The notes: a model not told the origin generated them from the letters alone. A DNA stretch of 64,000 nt from Uloborus plumipes (GCA_038373865.1 JAXGGA010001015.1:62001-126000); one strand, 5' to 3'; shown: positions 33,481 to 45,312, counted from the first letter of the stretch. Program-made: numbers and translations.

Positions 33481-34873
33481 TACTTTTTGCGGAGTTTAGA
33501 GTCAAAACCCAAATGGTTATTTATAGTCTTGAAGAGTAACTTGAAAAGTGAAAAGTATTTGACAAGTTCTATCTGAAAATTAAATTATCATAAGCAAATA
33601 TAAAAGCGAGTTTAAATCGGCTTATCCTTCAATCTTTTTCACTAACGGATCAGCAAAGACTTACGAACGCCTACTAAAGATAGGAATTAAGATTTTGTGA
33701 AAATTCGAAACAAAACAGCTTGCATGTGTGTTTTTTCCCCTTGCTCATTTTAAAACTTACTGGAGAGAAAAATTAAGACAGGAAAGAATAATCGCAAAGA
33801 AAAAAAATCGATCACTTAGAAGTGACTGTATAATATAAAAAATACGTTCTGTCTGAAATACTGAAAAAAAAAAAGAATGTTTTTAAGTAATATTTTGCTA
33901 CGTTAACATATGAACAGTGAAGAACACAAGAAAGACGTAGAAAAATTGACAAAGAATTTTAAAAAATAAGGCAAGCTTTTCTTCGTGAGCAAAAAAAAAA
34001 AAAAAAAAAAAAAGCGGAAATTTTTAATTAAAGCCTAAAAAAACTTTTCCCTTCACTTCACCTCTCTCAAAAATGTAAGAACGAGAGGACGGAAAAAAAA
34101 AAAGGGGAGCGGAGATTCAGTTTTTAATTTATAATTTATCTTCAGATATTTTCAAAGCCTTCCCTTGAAATTTGGGTTTGCTGAATTAATAGAATTATGT
34201 TATCGGATTTATGCTCAAATGACCAGTAACTGTGGAAAAATGGCATCGGCTGATTTTGCTTCAAGGACTGTGGATAAAAGAAAGGCTGCTGAAAAGTGTT
34301 AGGCGTCGTTAGCGTAGCGTGGGGAGACGGCATAGTTGAACTGAGTCTTCTAATTTAGGGATAAAAAGTCTATGTGAAAAGAAGTTCTTAATGTTGCATT
34401 TTGTAACAAAATTCCAGCTGCTTTTCTGTCCTAGCGAGAAAAAAAAAGGAACAGATTTGAAGTAAAAATACGAGTTTGAAGAATATAATGGCGAACAACC
34501 GCAACATTTTTTTTGTAAGCATTCTCAACGGTTGCAACTACTAAGGAAAGACTAGTAAGGAAAGACTACTTAAGGAAAGACATCTATTGCAGCTCCCAGT
34601 GCAACCTTTTGAAACTGTCTTATATCTTTACAAAGAGTTTGTAATGGTGTAAGAAAGAGGGTATCTATAATGCAATAGGGGAAGAAAAAGTACAAGGAAA
34701 TACTGATGTTAATGTTCGCTAATTTTTTAAGAATTAAAATATTGTTTGAAACCTACTCAAACTTGTTCAGATGAGGAAAATACAAGATTGAAACAAAACG
34801 TTGCTTATCGTTGTGCGAATGCAAAATATTGGATTAAAAAAAGACGAACCCCCCCCCCCCCCGCAAATTTTGT
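33481..34873. other. AT-rich non-coding stretch
   Basis: It contains a long A run near 33990-34012 and a small tandem repeat of AAGGAAAGACTA-like units at about 34542-34580. A C run sits at about 34849-34862. No gene recognised. Confidence 0.5.
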
Positions 34874-36939
34874 TTTAGAGCGATTCCATACCAAATCAAA
34901 GAAAAAAAAAAGTTGGTCGCACTACCGAATCGGATTTTTTTTTAATTTGGTACACAGATTGATGGTATAGAGGTATGAAAAAGACCAAAAGGAAAGTTAC
35001 CTGCTCGACTTATTTTCCGAGATACATGCCCTCAAAGTTTGTCCGCCACGTCAAAATACTAAAAAAGTGATGTTATTTAATCATTTTTTATAAAAAATTG
35101 TACTCATGCGAAATAAAAGTGTTAGATATCTATGGAAACTAGATACTCCAGGCATTCTGAAAAAAAATACTAGAACGTTCATAATGAAAATTGCCAAGGT
35201 ACAGGGCTCTTTGAAGTTGTCACCACAAAAACTTCATTTTGCAGATTTTGCTAAAATTCAGGCATTTATTACAAAAAAAGGCAAACAAAACCAAAGGTTT
35301 TCTCACTTTCTGGTAGTGTACAGGTCCTCCCTGTAAATTGCTACGCAATAAATTTTTTGGGTTTCTCACTCCTTCTTGGAAATATTTTAGCTTAAAGATA
35401 AGCCGTAAGGCAAAAAATGCGTTTTTGGCCATCTTGGCAGCCATTTTTCTCATAAAGGGGGAGCAGTAGAAACTTTAATTTTTTTTTAAAACAAGCCACT
35501 GATATGTTAGCTATTCACAGGAAAAGAGTTTACTTTTGGTTATTTCTCCCATTAAGAGATATCCTGCTGACAGTATATGCATGTTTTTCGCGACGACCAT
35601 ATGCTTTTGTTCCCCCTCTCATGGACTTAAAATTAATTAAACCAAAAAATAATGATATATTTATTATTAGCTGTATTATCTACCCAATATGTCATGAAAT
35701 TTAATTTATTAAATCATTGAACAATAAATTAGATAATTGATGAAAACAAGAAAAAGTATTTCTCTGATGCCTGAGCATTATGCATTCATAATTATAAAGC
35801 ACTAAATACTTTCTTGAGAAATTAATTAACATAAATGAGCTCTAAATATTTATATTATAAGCAATACCCAATCTTGTGATTGGGATACTCCTGTTTTTAA
35901 TTGAAGAATTTCTTGAATATCACATGAATATCAGGAAAATAAATGAGGTCTTTTCGTTTGATGTAGGATACTTTATGACAAATTTCATTTGATGGGCTAC
36001 TAACTGAGCATGGTGATAAAGAGCTATTAATTTCAGCATCGAATTCCATTTTACCTTATTAACAGTTAAATATTTATAAAATAATTAAATAAATAATTTA
36101 ATATAAAGCCATGCTTGAAGAATTAAAATTAGTGCAACTAATTTATTCCCATACTGATCTTTACAAAACTGACATGTGTTGAGCACTGATAAGAACTGAC
36201 AAGAATAAGTTTACTCACTAAAATACTAGTTCACAGATACTATAAAGCGTACATTCTATTTTCTACAAAATAATACTGCAACAAAGAACAAGGGTATAAA
36301 GGGTAGGTACTAAAGAATTTCTTGAAAAATCAATTAAAATAAAGGAGCTTCGAATATTTATCTCATAGGCAATACCCAATCTTGTGATTGGATGTTCCTG
36401 ATTGATGGCTATAAACAGGAGGATACCCTTGTTCTTTGTTGCAGTATTATTTTGTGGAAAATAGAATGTATGCTTTATAGTATCTGTGAACTAATATTTT
36501 AGTGAGTAAACTTTTTCTTGTCAGTTCTTATCAGTGCTCAACGCATGTCAATTTTGTAAAGATCAGTATGGGAATAAATTAGTTGCACTAATTTTAATTC
36601 TTCAAGCATGGCTTTATATTAAATTATTTATTTAATTATTTTGTAAATATTTAACTGTTAATAAGGTAAAATGGAATTCGATGCTGAAATTAATAGCTCT
36701 TTATCACCATGCTCAGTTAGTAGCCCATCAAATGAAATTTGTCGTAAAATATCCTACATCAAGCGAAAAGACCTCTTTTATTTTCCTGATATTCATGTGA
36801 TATTCAAGAAATTCTGCAATTAAAAACAGGAGTATCCCAATCACAAGATTGGGTATTGCTTATAATATAAATATTTAGAGTTCATTTATGTTAATTAATT
36901 TCTCAAGAAAGTATTTAGTGCTTTATAATTATGAATGCA

Positions 36940-38420
36940 CTAGCAAAAATACCCGGCGTTGCCTGGGTCAGTAATAATATTGAGAAACAATTTATATACT
37001 CACCTTTGTTTCTTTTTTCCTGAACTGAAGGAACTCAAAACTTGCCGCTTTGACGATTCTTAAAATGTCGCCAAATTTTTGGGTAAACTGTTTTGGGACA
37101 CCTAGGATAATTTTGCTCCCCTCCTTACTTTATGAAAATACATTAAGTATTATTATGTCACTAATTTTTGTCAGAGAAATAGTCATCAAATGCTGATATA
37201 CTATTGCGGACTATAAAATGACGTTAAAAGTTTTTGTCCTAATGATTTCGAAATTAATAGGAAACATTTAGCAATTATTTGTGCAAAAATGCAAATTAAT
37301 GGTAATTTTAGTCTTGTTTAAGGGTTTTATTAATTTAGTATGTGGATTACTTTACTTTTTGACATACTTTTAAAAAGGTTTTTAATGCATACATATGGAA
37401 TCGGAAAACAAAAGAAAAGAAAAAACTCAACTTTTCAAATATGGGAGTATTATATCGATGATTAAGATTTTGCCGCAGTCGATAAATATCAGACAATAAT
37501 CGTTTTATTTTGGTTACGTCGTGTAAAAAGTAAAGTATTATTACGTAGTCTTTGGCACAAAAACTGGTGTCAGTTGAAAAAATCGCCGAGAATCTCAGTT
37601 ACTAAAATCTTGCACCAAATTTAGCAAAATTCCTGTTCAATCGGATACTAAGAAACTGCCCTATTATAAGTACCCCGAGAAAGTGACAAATCAACGCAAA
37701 CAAATTTTAAAAAATGCCGTTAAGTTGTATTTAAAACTCCATCAAATTGGAAAATAATGAACCTAATCTATTTATTAGTTGCCAATCTCTTCTAGCGGTT
37801 ACGTTATCGATACTCTAAAACACATATTTACAAAACTCGAGAAAATAATTAACGTAGTGAACAATCTTCTAATAAAGGAATACAATTTATTCTACAAAAT
37901 AATATTTGCACGTCTCAAAGCAACTTAAAACTAAGACTACAAAATGTTTTAAGTAAAAATCATGATAAGCTCATTAGAGAGCGGGCGCGCGAGCGTTTCC
38001 AATGTCTATGTAAAAGCCTGGATATTAAATATGAAGCTGAAAAAAAATTACATTTTGATTTGACTTGAGAAAAGCCTTGAACATTTAATGCGAAAAGCGG
38101 AAATGATACACGCAATTCTAGCTATCGACAGGGAGTTGAGATGATACACTAAATACTGAATTAGTTTGTTGAAAGCCTTCGCGGATTTATGCGAAAAATG
38201 TACCTTAAATTGGAATGAAAAAAGCGCTACCAATCGAACTTTTTCGAATATCGTTATAAATTATATCCTATGTGTTATTCTGATGTATAAGCTACATTAT
38301 GGTAAAAGTTTCATGAAAATCCGTTCAGTAGTTTTTGCGTGAAAGAGGAACAAACATCCAAACATCCAAACATCCAAACATCCAAACATCCAAACTTTCG
38401 CATTTATAATAGTATTAAGA
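36940..38420 (-). mobile_element. Non-autonomous Helitron, 1481 bp
   Basis: On the minus strand it begins TCTTAATACTATTATAAATG and ends in CTAG. A hairpin ACCCGG/CCTGGGT (36951-36968) lies seven bases before the CTAG. It is inserted exactly between A (36939) and T (38421) with no duplication. The other arm of the host foldback (near 35785) reads straight through GCATAATGCTCAGG (reverse complement), giving the empty site. The 5' region contains the AAACATCC minisatellite. No Rep or helicase domain is present, so it depends on enzymes from elsewhere. Confidence 0.93.
38352..38394. repeat. 8-bp minisatellite in the Helitron 5' end
   Basis: Five perfect copies of AAACATCC plus a partial sixth, about 25 bp inside the Helitron 5' terminus. 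Confidence 0.95.
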
Positions 38421-39319
38421 TAATGCTCAGGCATCAGAGAAATACTTTTTCTTGTTTTCATCAATTATCTAATTTATTGTTCAATGATTTAATAAATTAA
38501 ATTTCATGACATATTGGGTAGATAATACAGCTAATAATAAATATAACATTATTTTTTGGTTTAATTAAATTTAAGTCCATGAGAGGGGGAACAAAAGCAT
38601 ATGGTCGTCGTGAAAAACATGCATATACTGTCAGCAGGATATCTCTTAATGGGAGAAATAACCAAAAGTAAACTCTTTTCCTGTGAATAGCTAACATATC
38701 AGTGGCTTGTTTTAAAAAAAAATTAAAGTTTCTACTGCTCCCCCTTTATGAGAAAAATGGCTGCCAAGATGGCCAAAAACGCATTTTTTGCCTTACGGCT
38801 TATCTTTAAGCTAAAATATTTCCAAGAAGGAGTGAGAAACCCAAAAAATTTATTGCGTAGCAATTTACAGGGAGGACCTGTACACTACCAAAAGTGAGAA
38901 AACCTTTGGTTTTGTTTGCCTTTTTTTGTAATAAATGCCTGAATTTTAGCAAAATCTGCAAAATCAAGTTTTTGTGGTGACAACTTCAAAGAGCCCTGTA
39001 CCTTGGCAATTTTCATTATGAACGTTCTAGTATTTTTTTTCAGAATGCCTGGAGTAACTAGTTTCCATAGATATCTAACACTTTTATTTTGCATGAGTAC
39101 GATTTTTTATAAAAAATGATTAAATAACATCACTTTTTTAGTATTTTGACGTGGCGGACAAACTTTGAGGGCATGTATCTCAGAAAATAAGTGGAGCAGG
39201 TAACTTTCCTTTTGGGCTTTTTCATACCTCTATACCATCAATCTGTGTACCAAATTAAAAAAAAATCCGAGTCGGTCGTGCGACCCCCATTCGGTGATTT
39301 GGTATGGAATCGCTCTTTA

Positions 39320-40628
39320 TTGTATCACGTCTTCTCATACTATATAGCATACAGTAAAATTATCTCCACCCCCCCCCCCCCGATGAAAAATGATGCCAGT
39401 TTCAAATAGGTTTTCGGAGAAACAGACTTTTGTAAGGTGAAGTTTGAAACGAAAAGTGTGGACTTTCAATTTTTAGATTCTAGAAAATAATATATAATCC
39501 TTCATGTGCTTCTTTTTATATTTAATCTTGAAATAAATAAAAAAAAAAAAAAAAAACGAAGAAACAGGGACATCATTTCAAGTTTTTCCAGGGGGGGGGG
39601 GGCAAAGGGTGCAAACACAATGCAATTTCATCGGAAAACAGCAAAAATCACGCCCCTTTATATGTAAATTACATTGCCTTCTGAAAGCCGGGGGGGGGGG
39701 GCAATTGACCCCCCCCTGCCCCCCTAAATAACAAGTCTGAGGCTAATACTCATTTCAGCTGGATTAAACAATTTTTATTTCTTAATTTTGTATAATTATA
39801 CAATATTTCATCAGTTTTTCTTTCCGTTTTATAACGACAAATACAATGAAACTACTAAAATACGAAAGGAGCAATAAAAATAAGTTAAGGTCCAAAGATA
39901 CTCTAACTGAAGGTACTTTAAACACAAATAATAAAGAACATCATTTCTCATTCCGAAGCAATCTGGTTTTAAGTCGCAAATATTTACCGTCAATTCGAAA
40001 AAAAAAAAACAATTTAAAATATTCCCAAATAACAGCGCGAGAATGCGACTAAATATTTCAATTTCGAACGCGGAAATTCATGCCTTACTCACTACAACTG
40101 GATAATTTCCGAAGCTTTGACCTTCGGAGGCAAAAGCCGAGATTCCCCTTCCTTTATTTAATGAAACAAAAATGAAAAAAGCCTCCCCTCCACGCATCTA
40201 ATCATATACGAACAGCTGTGAGTAAATAAAAACCTGAACTGAAAAGATTCCGATGTTTTTCCAACCGACAGGAACGTGTCCGTTCAAAAGGTCGCTCAAC
40301 CTTAACCCCAAAAGACGAAAGAAATTTAGAAATCAAGTTCTCAGCGCGGCCGCTTCTTTTTATTCCTGCTATCTTTTCTCCATCTTTCTCATTACCTTTT
40401 ATTGTTATGCAGCCACGGGCTACACGAATGAGAATATGATTAAGAAGGACTTTTAGTTATGGAGATATTTGAATAATAAGGATATTGTGCTGATTGTGGA
40501 GGGGGGAGGGGATTTTATTGATCGGGGGAATTGAAGACTTTAAAATTTGCAGCATTTAGTGGAGAAGATGCTTGCTCCTGAACTCTTAAATCAGTGCTCT
40601 GTGGCGCCGTATAAAATAGCTTTTTGGC
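39320..40628. other. Non-coding stretch with G/C runs
   Basis: Long C and G runs occur at about 39368-39381, 39591-39602 and 39691-39700, the latter two within a possible decayed element with CAGGGGGG and CCCCCCCTGCC ends. Positions 40080-40430 are GC-richer and contain GAAGCTTTGACCTTC. No gene recognised. Confidence 0.4.
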
Positions 40629-40652
40629 GACTGGTCGAGTATTCGACCAGTC
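40629..40652. repeat. Perfect inverted repeat, 10-bp arms
   Basis: GACTGGTCGA and TCGACCAGTC flank a 4-bp GTAT spacer, and TCGAGTAT occurs twice in direct orientation across it. It could be a dimeric protein binding site or a tiny element remnant. Confidence 0.8.
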
Positions 40653-42089
40653 GAGTATCAGTTGGGTTTAAAAAGGTACCATTGACATACAGGTGAAGAA
40701 GTTTGCACTTATGAGATATATAATCCATATTAGTATGGATTTTGAGCAAAAAATCGTTTTTTATATCAACTTCAATTTGAAAAGTAAAGACCTTACAGAT
40801 TTTAGGCAAAATCTTTTTAATAGAAACACTGTTTTAATTTTTGGAAACAAAAGAAAATTGTACTTTGAGAATTTTTTTTTTCTTGTTAACTTCTTTCTTT
40901 CTATAAGTAAAGTTTTACACAGGGTATATTAAGTTTGTTGTTTTGTTCATTTATATTTTTTGCAGTTACGTTCTGCAATTTGTTTCTTTTGCTTTTTCAA
41001 GATTACATAAATGGATAAAAATCTTGAATTTCAAACGCTTTGTACAACATAAAGTTTGACAAAATGAGTTTGATACTCAGATACTGTTTTCATATTAAAT
41101 AATTCTGTTTTGCAAAATCGAGACAGATTTTGTCACTTTCACATTCACGTCTGATTGCTGCTGACAATTCAAGACAAAAGTATTATTTCACTTTCAAACA
41201 TTTTAACATATTCATTTTTTATTTCTGGTTTTTCTAGTATGCTTGTGTTTCCATGACCAATTTGCATGAGGAAATATACATTAAGGTTTTTTTTTCCTTT
41301 TGCTGATGCGTTTGGATAACACTTTGGTTTCAACTCTCTATTACAAATCACCCATCGAATATTGCCATGACCAATTCTAAAAAATGGTTCTTCCAATAAA
41401 CAAAAACAAATAAAAAGTACCAAGTACATTCTAAAATTAGAAAACTTATATCTTCCCGTTTCAAACTATTTCATGCCATGAATGAATATATTTTTAATTT
41501 CAGAAGAAGATATTTATCGATCTTACCATGAATTACACTATCATATGAGCAAGAAGAAAGTCAGAAATTTACCTGTAAAAGACAAAAAAGAGCATATTAG
41601 TAAAAGTGGAAGAACAAAAGTATTGTACATTGAATGCAATTTCTTAACTTAAATGTAACTAGTAAAAATGTTAGTATGATATACAAAATCAGGAACGGAT
41701 CTAGAATATAATAAGAAATAATTTCTGGAAGAGATGACGGGAGAAAATAGCTGTTTTCTCTCATGAAACTTCTCAAAACAAACGTCTCAAGATTTTAAAA
41801 ACGTTTTTCAAAACCTAGTAAAAGCAATATCTCTATTTTGAAGCACACACACACAAAAAAAAAAAACTAAATCACTCAATTGAAAGCGTCGTTCAGTAGA
41901 TATTTTTAATTCGAATTGAAAAATATTTTCAGAATTTTCAGAAATCAAGATCAGTCCTTGAAGTTATGTTACAGTTATTGCAAATTATGTTGAATGTAGA
42001 TTGTGATTTTAGTCATGTACTTGTTCAATATAAAGGTTCATGTATCAGTTTATCCTTGAAAAAATCCTACAGAAGAGTTGGATCTACAA
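40653..42089. other. AT-rich non-coding stretch
   Basis: A minus-strand frame at 41169-41429 reads RIGHGNIRWVICNRELKPKC in part, but it lacks clear splice sites and repeats IGHGN because of a local duplication. I do not call it a gene. Confidence 0.4.
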
Positions 42090-42470
42090 AGATTTACAGA
42101 TAAATAGACAGAGAGATTTAACCACCTCCAGAAATCATCCTATAAGTACTTTCGATTTCAAAAAAAAAAAAAAAAGTTTCGATTTGTGTGATTATATATA
42201 TTTTTTTACTTAAAACTGAGCAGTGTTTCCGTTATATGGAACATTTTTTCTCATTTTACTATCAAAAAAAAAAAAAAAGGAATTTTACGAAGAATGAAGC
42301 AAAATTAAACGGATAGATAGATTTAGCCCTTTCAGTCGCCATATGAGTGCTTTCGATTTCAAAAAACACAAATCGCTTTGTTTTTGTGCGATCATAGATT
42401 TTTTTTTATGTTTCACATAGCAGTGATTTCGATTGATATAAAACGCTTTTCTTCCTATTTTTATAAGGAA
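42090..42470. repeat. Tandem duplication, period about 201 bp
   Basis: Two diverged copies share TTCGATTTCAAAA (42151 and 42352), GATAGATAGATTTA-like and TGTGCGATCATA-like segments. Simple A runs separate them. Confidence 0.65.
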
Positions 42471-42570
42471 TAAAAATGAATGTTAAATGTACGTTAAATG
42501 AAAGCAGAATTCATTATGAACTGGAAACTGATGCTATGGAGGAAAGGCAAATAGGGGACAGTCCAAAAAT

Positions 42571-42971
42571 TTTGCTTCCCAAATTGTTCCTTTTTCACTC
42601 GATGGCCCGCGATTGGCAATCATACCCCGAGGAAACCACGTGGCCGGCAACCCACTCGTCCGACCACCCATCAGCGTCAAGTAACACGACAGGTCACTCA
42701 CCTTAACCTCTCTCTACACTAAGAGGGGATAGAGAAAGAGGATGAAGCAAAAACAAAAACAACAAAAAGTATCACTTATAACTAGAAAAATGAAGCCATC
42801 CTAACAGTTGCCCAAACCTGAAAACTAATTACGCCACGCTTCTGTTTCTCAGACCCGCTCTGATACACAGTCACCTTGTTAGCGGCTTTTCCCCCTCGCT
42901 TTGTTTTTATCGTCCCTTGTCATATTCCGGAGGATGGCCCGAGGCGTCCTCACCTCAAGACACGAAACCTC
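42571..42971. other. GC-richer patch; possible micro-exon on minus strand
   Basis: This is a non-repetitive, GC-richer segment. On the minus strand, a long pyrimidine tract ending CTATCCCCTCTTAG (42719-42732) is followed by 17 bases (42702-42718) and then a perfect donor GTGAGT (42696-42701). This is a candidate micro-exon or chance. No flanking exon of the same gene was found. Confidence 0.3.
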
Positions 42972-43569
42972 GATGTCATTAGATGGTCGCAAGGAGGAAA
43001 AATGAGACGAGTCTGCTGCGAAACAAACGAAGCTTCTTTCATTAGGATGGAAGAAATGTGTTGATTCATTAGAGGAGCGGCCAAAGGTCTTTCGTCTGAT
43101 GAGGGATGGATAGATCGCGAAACCACAAAGCACTGCGCTCGGTTTATATGAAATTAATACCAATTAGATCTGATAAGATTATGAAGGACCGCGTAGATTT
43201 ATCATGCATGTTCGAGAAGTGAAGATTTACATAATGATTCGTGAATGGTAAAGGGAGAAACTGAGGGAATTCTTTAGTTGCCAGCGGCCGGTAAAATTTT
43301 TTTCACAAGTAAACATTTTTTTGAAATAGTGGTCACTCTCGTACACACAAACTGCTAAAATGTCACCCAGGTCACAAATCTTGATGTCATTAAATGGTCG
43401 AAAAATGAGACGAGTCTGCTACGAATAAACAAACGAAGTTTCTTTCATTAAGATTTACGAAATGTGTTGATTCATCATGGACGACTAGAGGTCTTTCGCC
43501 TGCTGAAAGATGGACAAATGCGAAACTACAAAGAACAGCGCGTGGCTAACATAGAATAAAGGCCAATTA

Positions 43570-43596
43570 CACTGAAGTGACAAAAGTCATGGGATA
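43570..43596. repeat. Left terminal inverted repeat of Tc1-like element
   Basis: 27 bp, identical in reverse complement to 44761-44787; the outer TA is the target duplication. Confidence 0.97.
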
Positions 43597-43600
43597 CCTC

Positions 43601-44647
43601 TTAATATCGTGTCGGCCCTCCTTTTGCCCGGCGAAGTGCAACAACTCGACGTGGCATGGACTCAACAAGTCGTTGGAAGTCTTCTGCAGGAATATTGAGC
43701 CATGCTGTCTCGATAGACGTCCATAATTGTGAAAGCGTTGATGGGGCAGGATTTTGGGCACGAACAGACCTCTCGATGGTGTCCCATAAATGCTCAATGG
43801 GATTCATGTCGGGCGATCTAGGTGGCCAAATCATTCGTTGGAATTGTCCAGAATTTTCTTCAAACCAATTGCGAACAGTTGTGGCCCGGTGACATGGCGC
43901 ATTGTCATCCATAAAAATCCCATCGTTGTTTGGGTACATGAAGTCCATGAATGGCTGCAAGTGATCTCCAAGTAGCTGCACATAAGCATTTCCAGTCAAT
44001 GTTCGGTCCAGTCGCAATAGAGGACCAAGTCCATGCCATGAAAAAACAGCCCACACCATTACGGAGCCACCACCAGCTTGAACAGTGCCTTGCTGACAGT
44101 TTGGGTCCATGGCTTCGTGGGGTCTGCGCCACACTCGAACCCTACCATCGGCTCTTACCAGCTGAAATCGTGACTCATCGGACCAGGCCACGGTTTTCCA
44201 TTCATCTAGGGACCAACCGATATGCTCACGTGCCCACGAGAGTCGCTGCAAGCGATGTCGTTCTGTCAGTAAAGGCACTCGAGTCGGTCTTCTGCTGGAA
44301 TAGCCCAAGAAATCCAAATTTCTCCGCACAGTTCTAGCAGACACGTCCATTGTACGTCCCACATTGATTTCTACGGTGATTTGACGCAGTGTTGCTTGTC
44401 TGTTAGAATTTACGACTCTTTGCAGACGTCGCCGGTCTCGATCTTTAAGTGCAGGCTGTCGACCACTGCGCTGTCCATGGTGGGATGTTATGCCTGAAAT
44501 TTCATACTCTCGGCACACTCTTGACACAGTGGATCTGGGAATGTTGAATTCTCTAACGATTTCCGAAATGGCATGACCCATGCGTCTAGCTCCAACTAAC
44601 ATTCCGCGTTCAAAGTCTGTTAATTCACGTCGTGCGGTCATCATCAC
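43601..44647 (-). CDS. Tc1/mariner transposase, DD36E type
   Basis: 348 residues, a normal full length for Tc1-like transposases, which cut and paste the element at TA sites in the nucleus. Residues 10-50 form a first helix-turn-helix (ISEIVREFNIPRSTVSRV) and about 66-120 a second (ending VRRNLDFLGYSSRR), for binding the terminal repeats. The catalytic domain follows: D157 in AWSDESRF, the glycine-rich GGGSVMVW motif (193-200), D248 in FMDDNAPCH, and E285 in SPDMNPIEHLW. There are 36 residues between the second D and the E, two more than in classical DD34E Tc1. The protein ends GGPTRY, five bases from the 27-bp repeat. No stops or frameshifts are seen. The start is the first of three consecutive Met codons; either of the next two could be used. 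All key residues are present, so activity is plausible but untested. Confidence 0.96.
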   Translation of the reverse strand: MMMTARRELTDFERGMLVGARRMGHAISEIVREFNIPRSTVSRVCREYEISGITSHHGQRSGRQPALKDRDRRRLQRVVNSNRQATLRQITVEINVGRTMDVSARTVRRNLDFLGYSSRRPTRVPLLTERHRLQRLSWAREHIGWSLDEWKTVAWSDESRFQLVRADGRVRVWRRPHEAMDPNCQQGTVQAGGGSVMVWAVFSWHGLGPLLRLDRTLTGNAYVQLLGDHLQPFMDFMYPNNDGIFMDDNAPCHRATTVRNWFEENSGQFQRMIWPPRSPDMNPIEHLWDTIERSVRAQNPAPSTLSQLWTSIETAWLNIPAEDFQRLVESMPRRVVALRRAKGGPTRY

Positions 44648-44760
44648 GTTAAAACCTCTTCACATGAATAACTTGAACAGAAATGAAAGCTCTGTAAAAG
44701 CACTGCGCATTTATACCTGTTCTATACGATGCTACTGCCATCTGAAAATTTGCATATTGC

Positions 44761-44787
44761 TATCCCATGACTTTTGTCACTTCAGTG
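44761..44787. repeat. Right terminal inverted repeat of Tc1-like element
   Basis: 27 bp, a perfect mirror of the left end; followed by the TA duplication. Confidence 0.97.
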
Positions 44788-45312
44788 TAGAACTGATTAG
44801 ATTATTAACAACCGCATGGATTTACAATGCATGTTCGAGAACGGAAGATTTGCATAATGATTCGCGGATGGTAAGGGACGAAATTGGGAAAATTCCTCAG
44901 TCGCAAGTGTCCGACAGTAGCTATTTCAATAGGAGCGGTTTTTTTTTTTTTTTTTTTGAAATAGTGGCCAAGGAGGAAAATGTGACGAGTCTGCTATAAG
45001 CAAGCAAACGAATTTTCTTTCTCAAAGATGTAAGAAATGCGTTGGTTCATTATGTACAGCCAGAGATCCCTTGCCTGATGAAAGGTGTACATGTAAAACC
45101 ACAAAGCACAGCGTTTAATTTATGTAAAATTAATACCAATTATATTAGATCAAATGACTAACAATTGCATAGATGTATCGTGCATCTTTGATGAGTGAAG
45201 ATTTGCATAGTGATTCATGAATCACCAAACTGGGGAATTATTTTCGTCGCCAGTGCCCGGTAGGAACAATTTCAATAGGAGCCATTTTTTTTCCAAATAG
45301 TGTGGTTACTCC

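Larger units (their letters stand above)
34878..39315. mobile_element. Giant foldback element, arms about 1.4 kb
   Basis: The left arm 34878-36297 (1420 bp) and the right arm 36423-39315 (1412 bp once the 1481-bp Helitron is removed) are near-identical reverse complements around a 125-bp loop. The ends are GAGCGATTCCATACC, flanked by TTTA on both sides (34874-34877, 39316-39319), a probable 4-bp duplication. A GAG start plus a 4-bp duplication would fit a Sola-type transposon, but that is a guess. Paired short frames (35504-35704 and 38497-38697) exist only because the arms mirror. A third diverged copy of the arm motif AGGCAATACCCAATCTTGTG is in the loop. Confidence 0.9.
43570..44787 (-). 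mobile_element. Complete Tc1-like transposon, 1218 bp
   Basis: Perfect 27-bp terminal inverted repeats begin CACTGAAGTGACAAAAG, with TA duplicated on both sides (43568-43569, 44788-44789). The element holds one uninterrupted transposase gene. Perfect ends and an intact frame indicate a young copy, possibly still active. It sits at the TA of the CCAATTAGA site in the middle unit of a triplicated segment; the neighbouring unit shows the unoccupied site. Confidence 0.96.
42972..45312. repeat. Triplicated segment, units about 355-405 bp
   Basis: Three tandem diverged copies (about 42972-43340, 43383-43567 plus 44788-44968, and 44969-45312) share GACGAGTCTGCT, AATGTGTTGATTCAT, GCATGTTCGAGA and GCATAATGATTCG segments. 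The middle copy is split by the Tc1-like element. The first copy shows the uninterrupted site CCAATTAGATCTGAT. Confidence 0.85.

Noticed and set aside
35504..38697. Same 66-codon frame present twice
   Set aside because: It occurs once in each arm of the giant foldback; mirror-image duplication, not two genes.
41169..41429. 86-codon minus-strand frame with a repeated IGHGN motif
   Set aside because: No convincing splice sites or family; the motif repeat reflects a short local duplication.
43656..44337. Plus-strand open frames inside the Tc1 element
   Set aside because: They lie antisense to an intact transposase with all catalytic motifs and are shadows of it.
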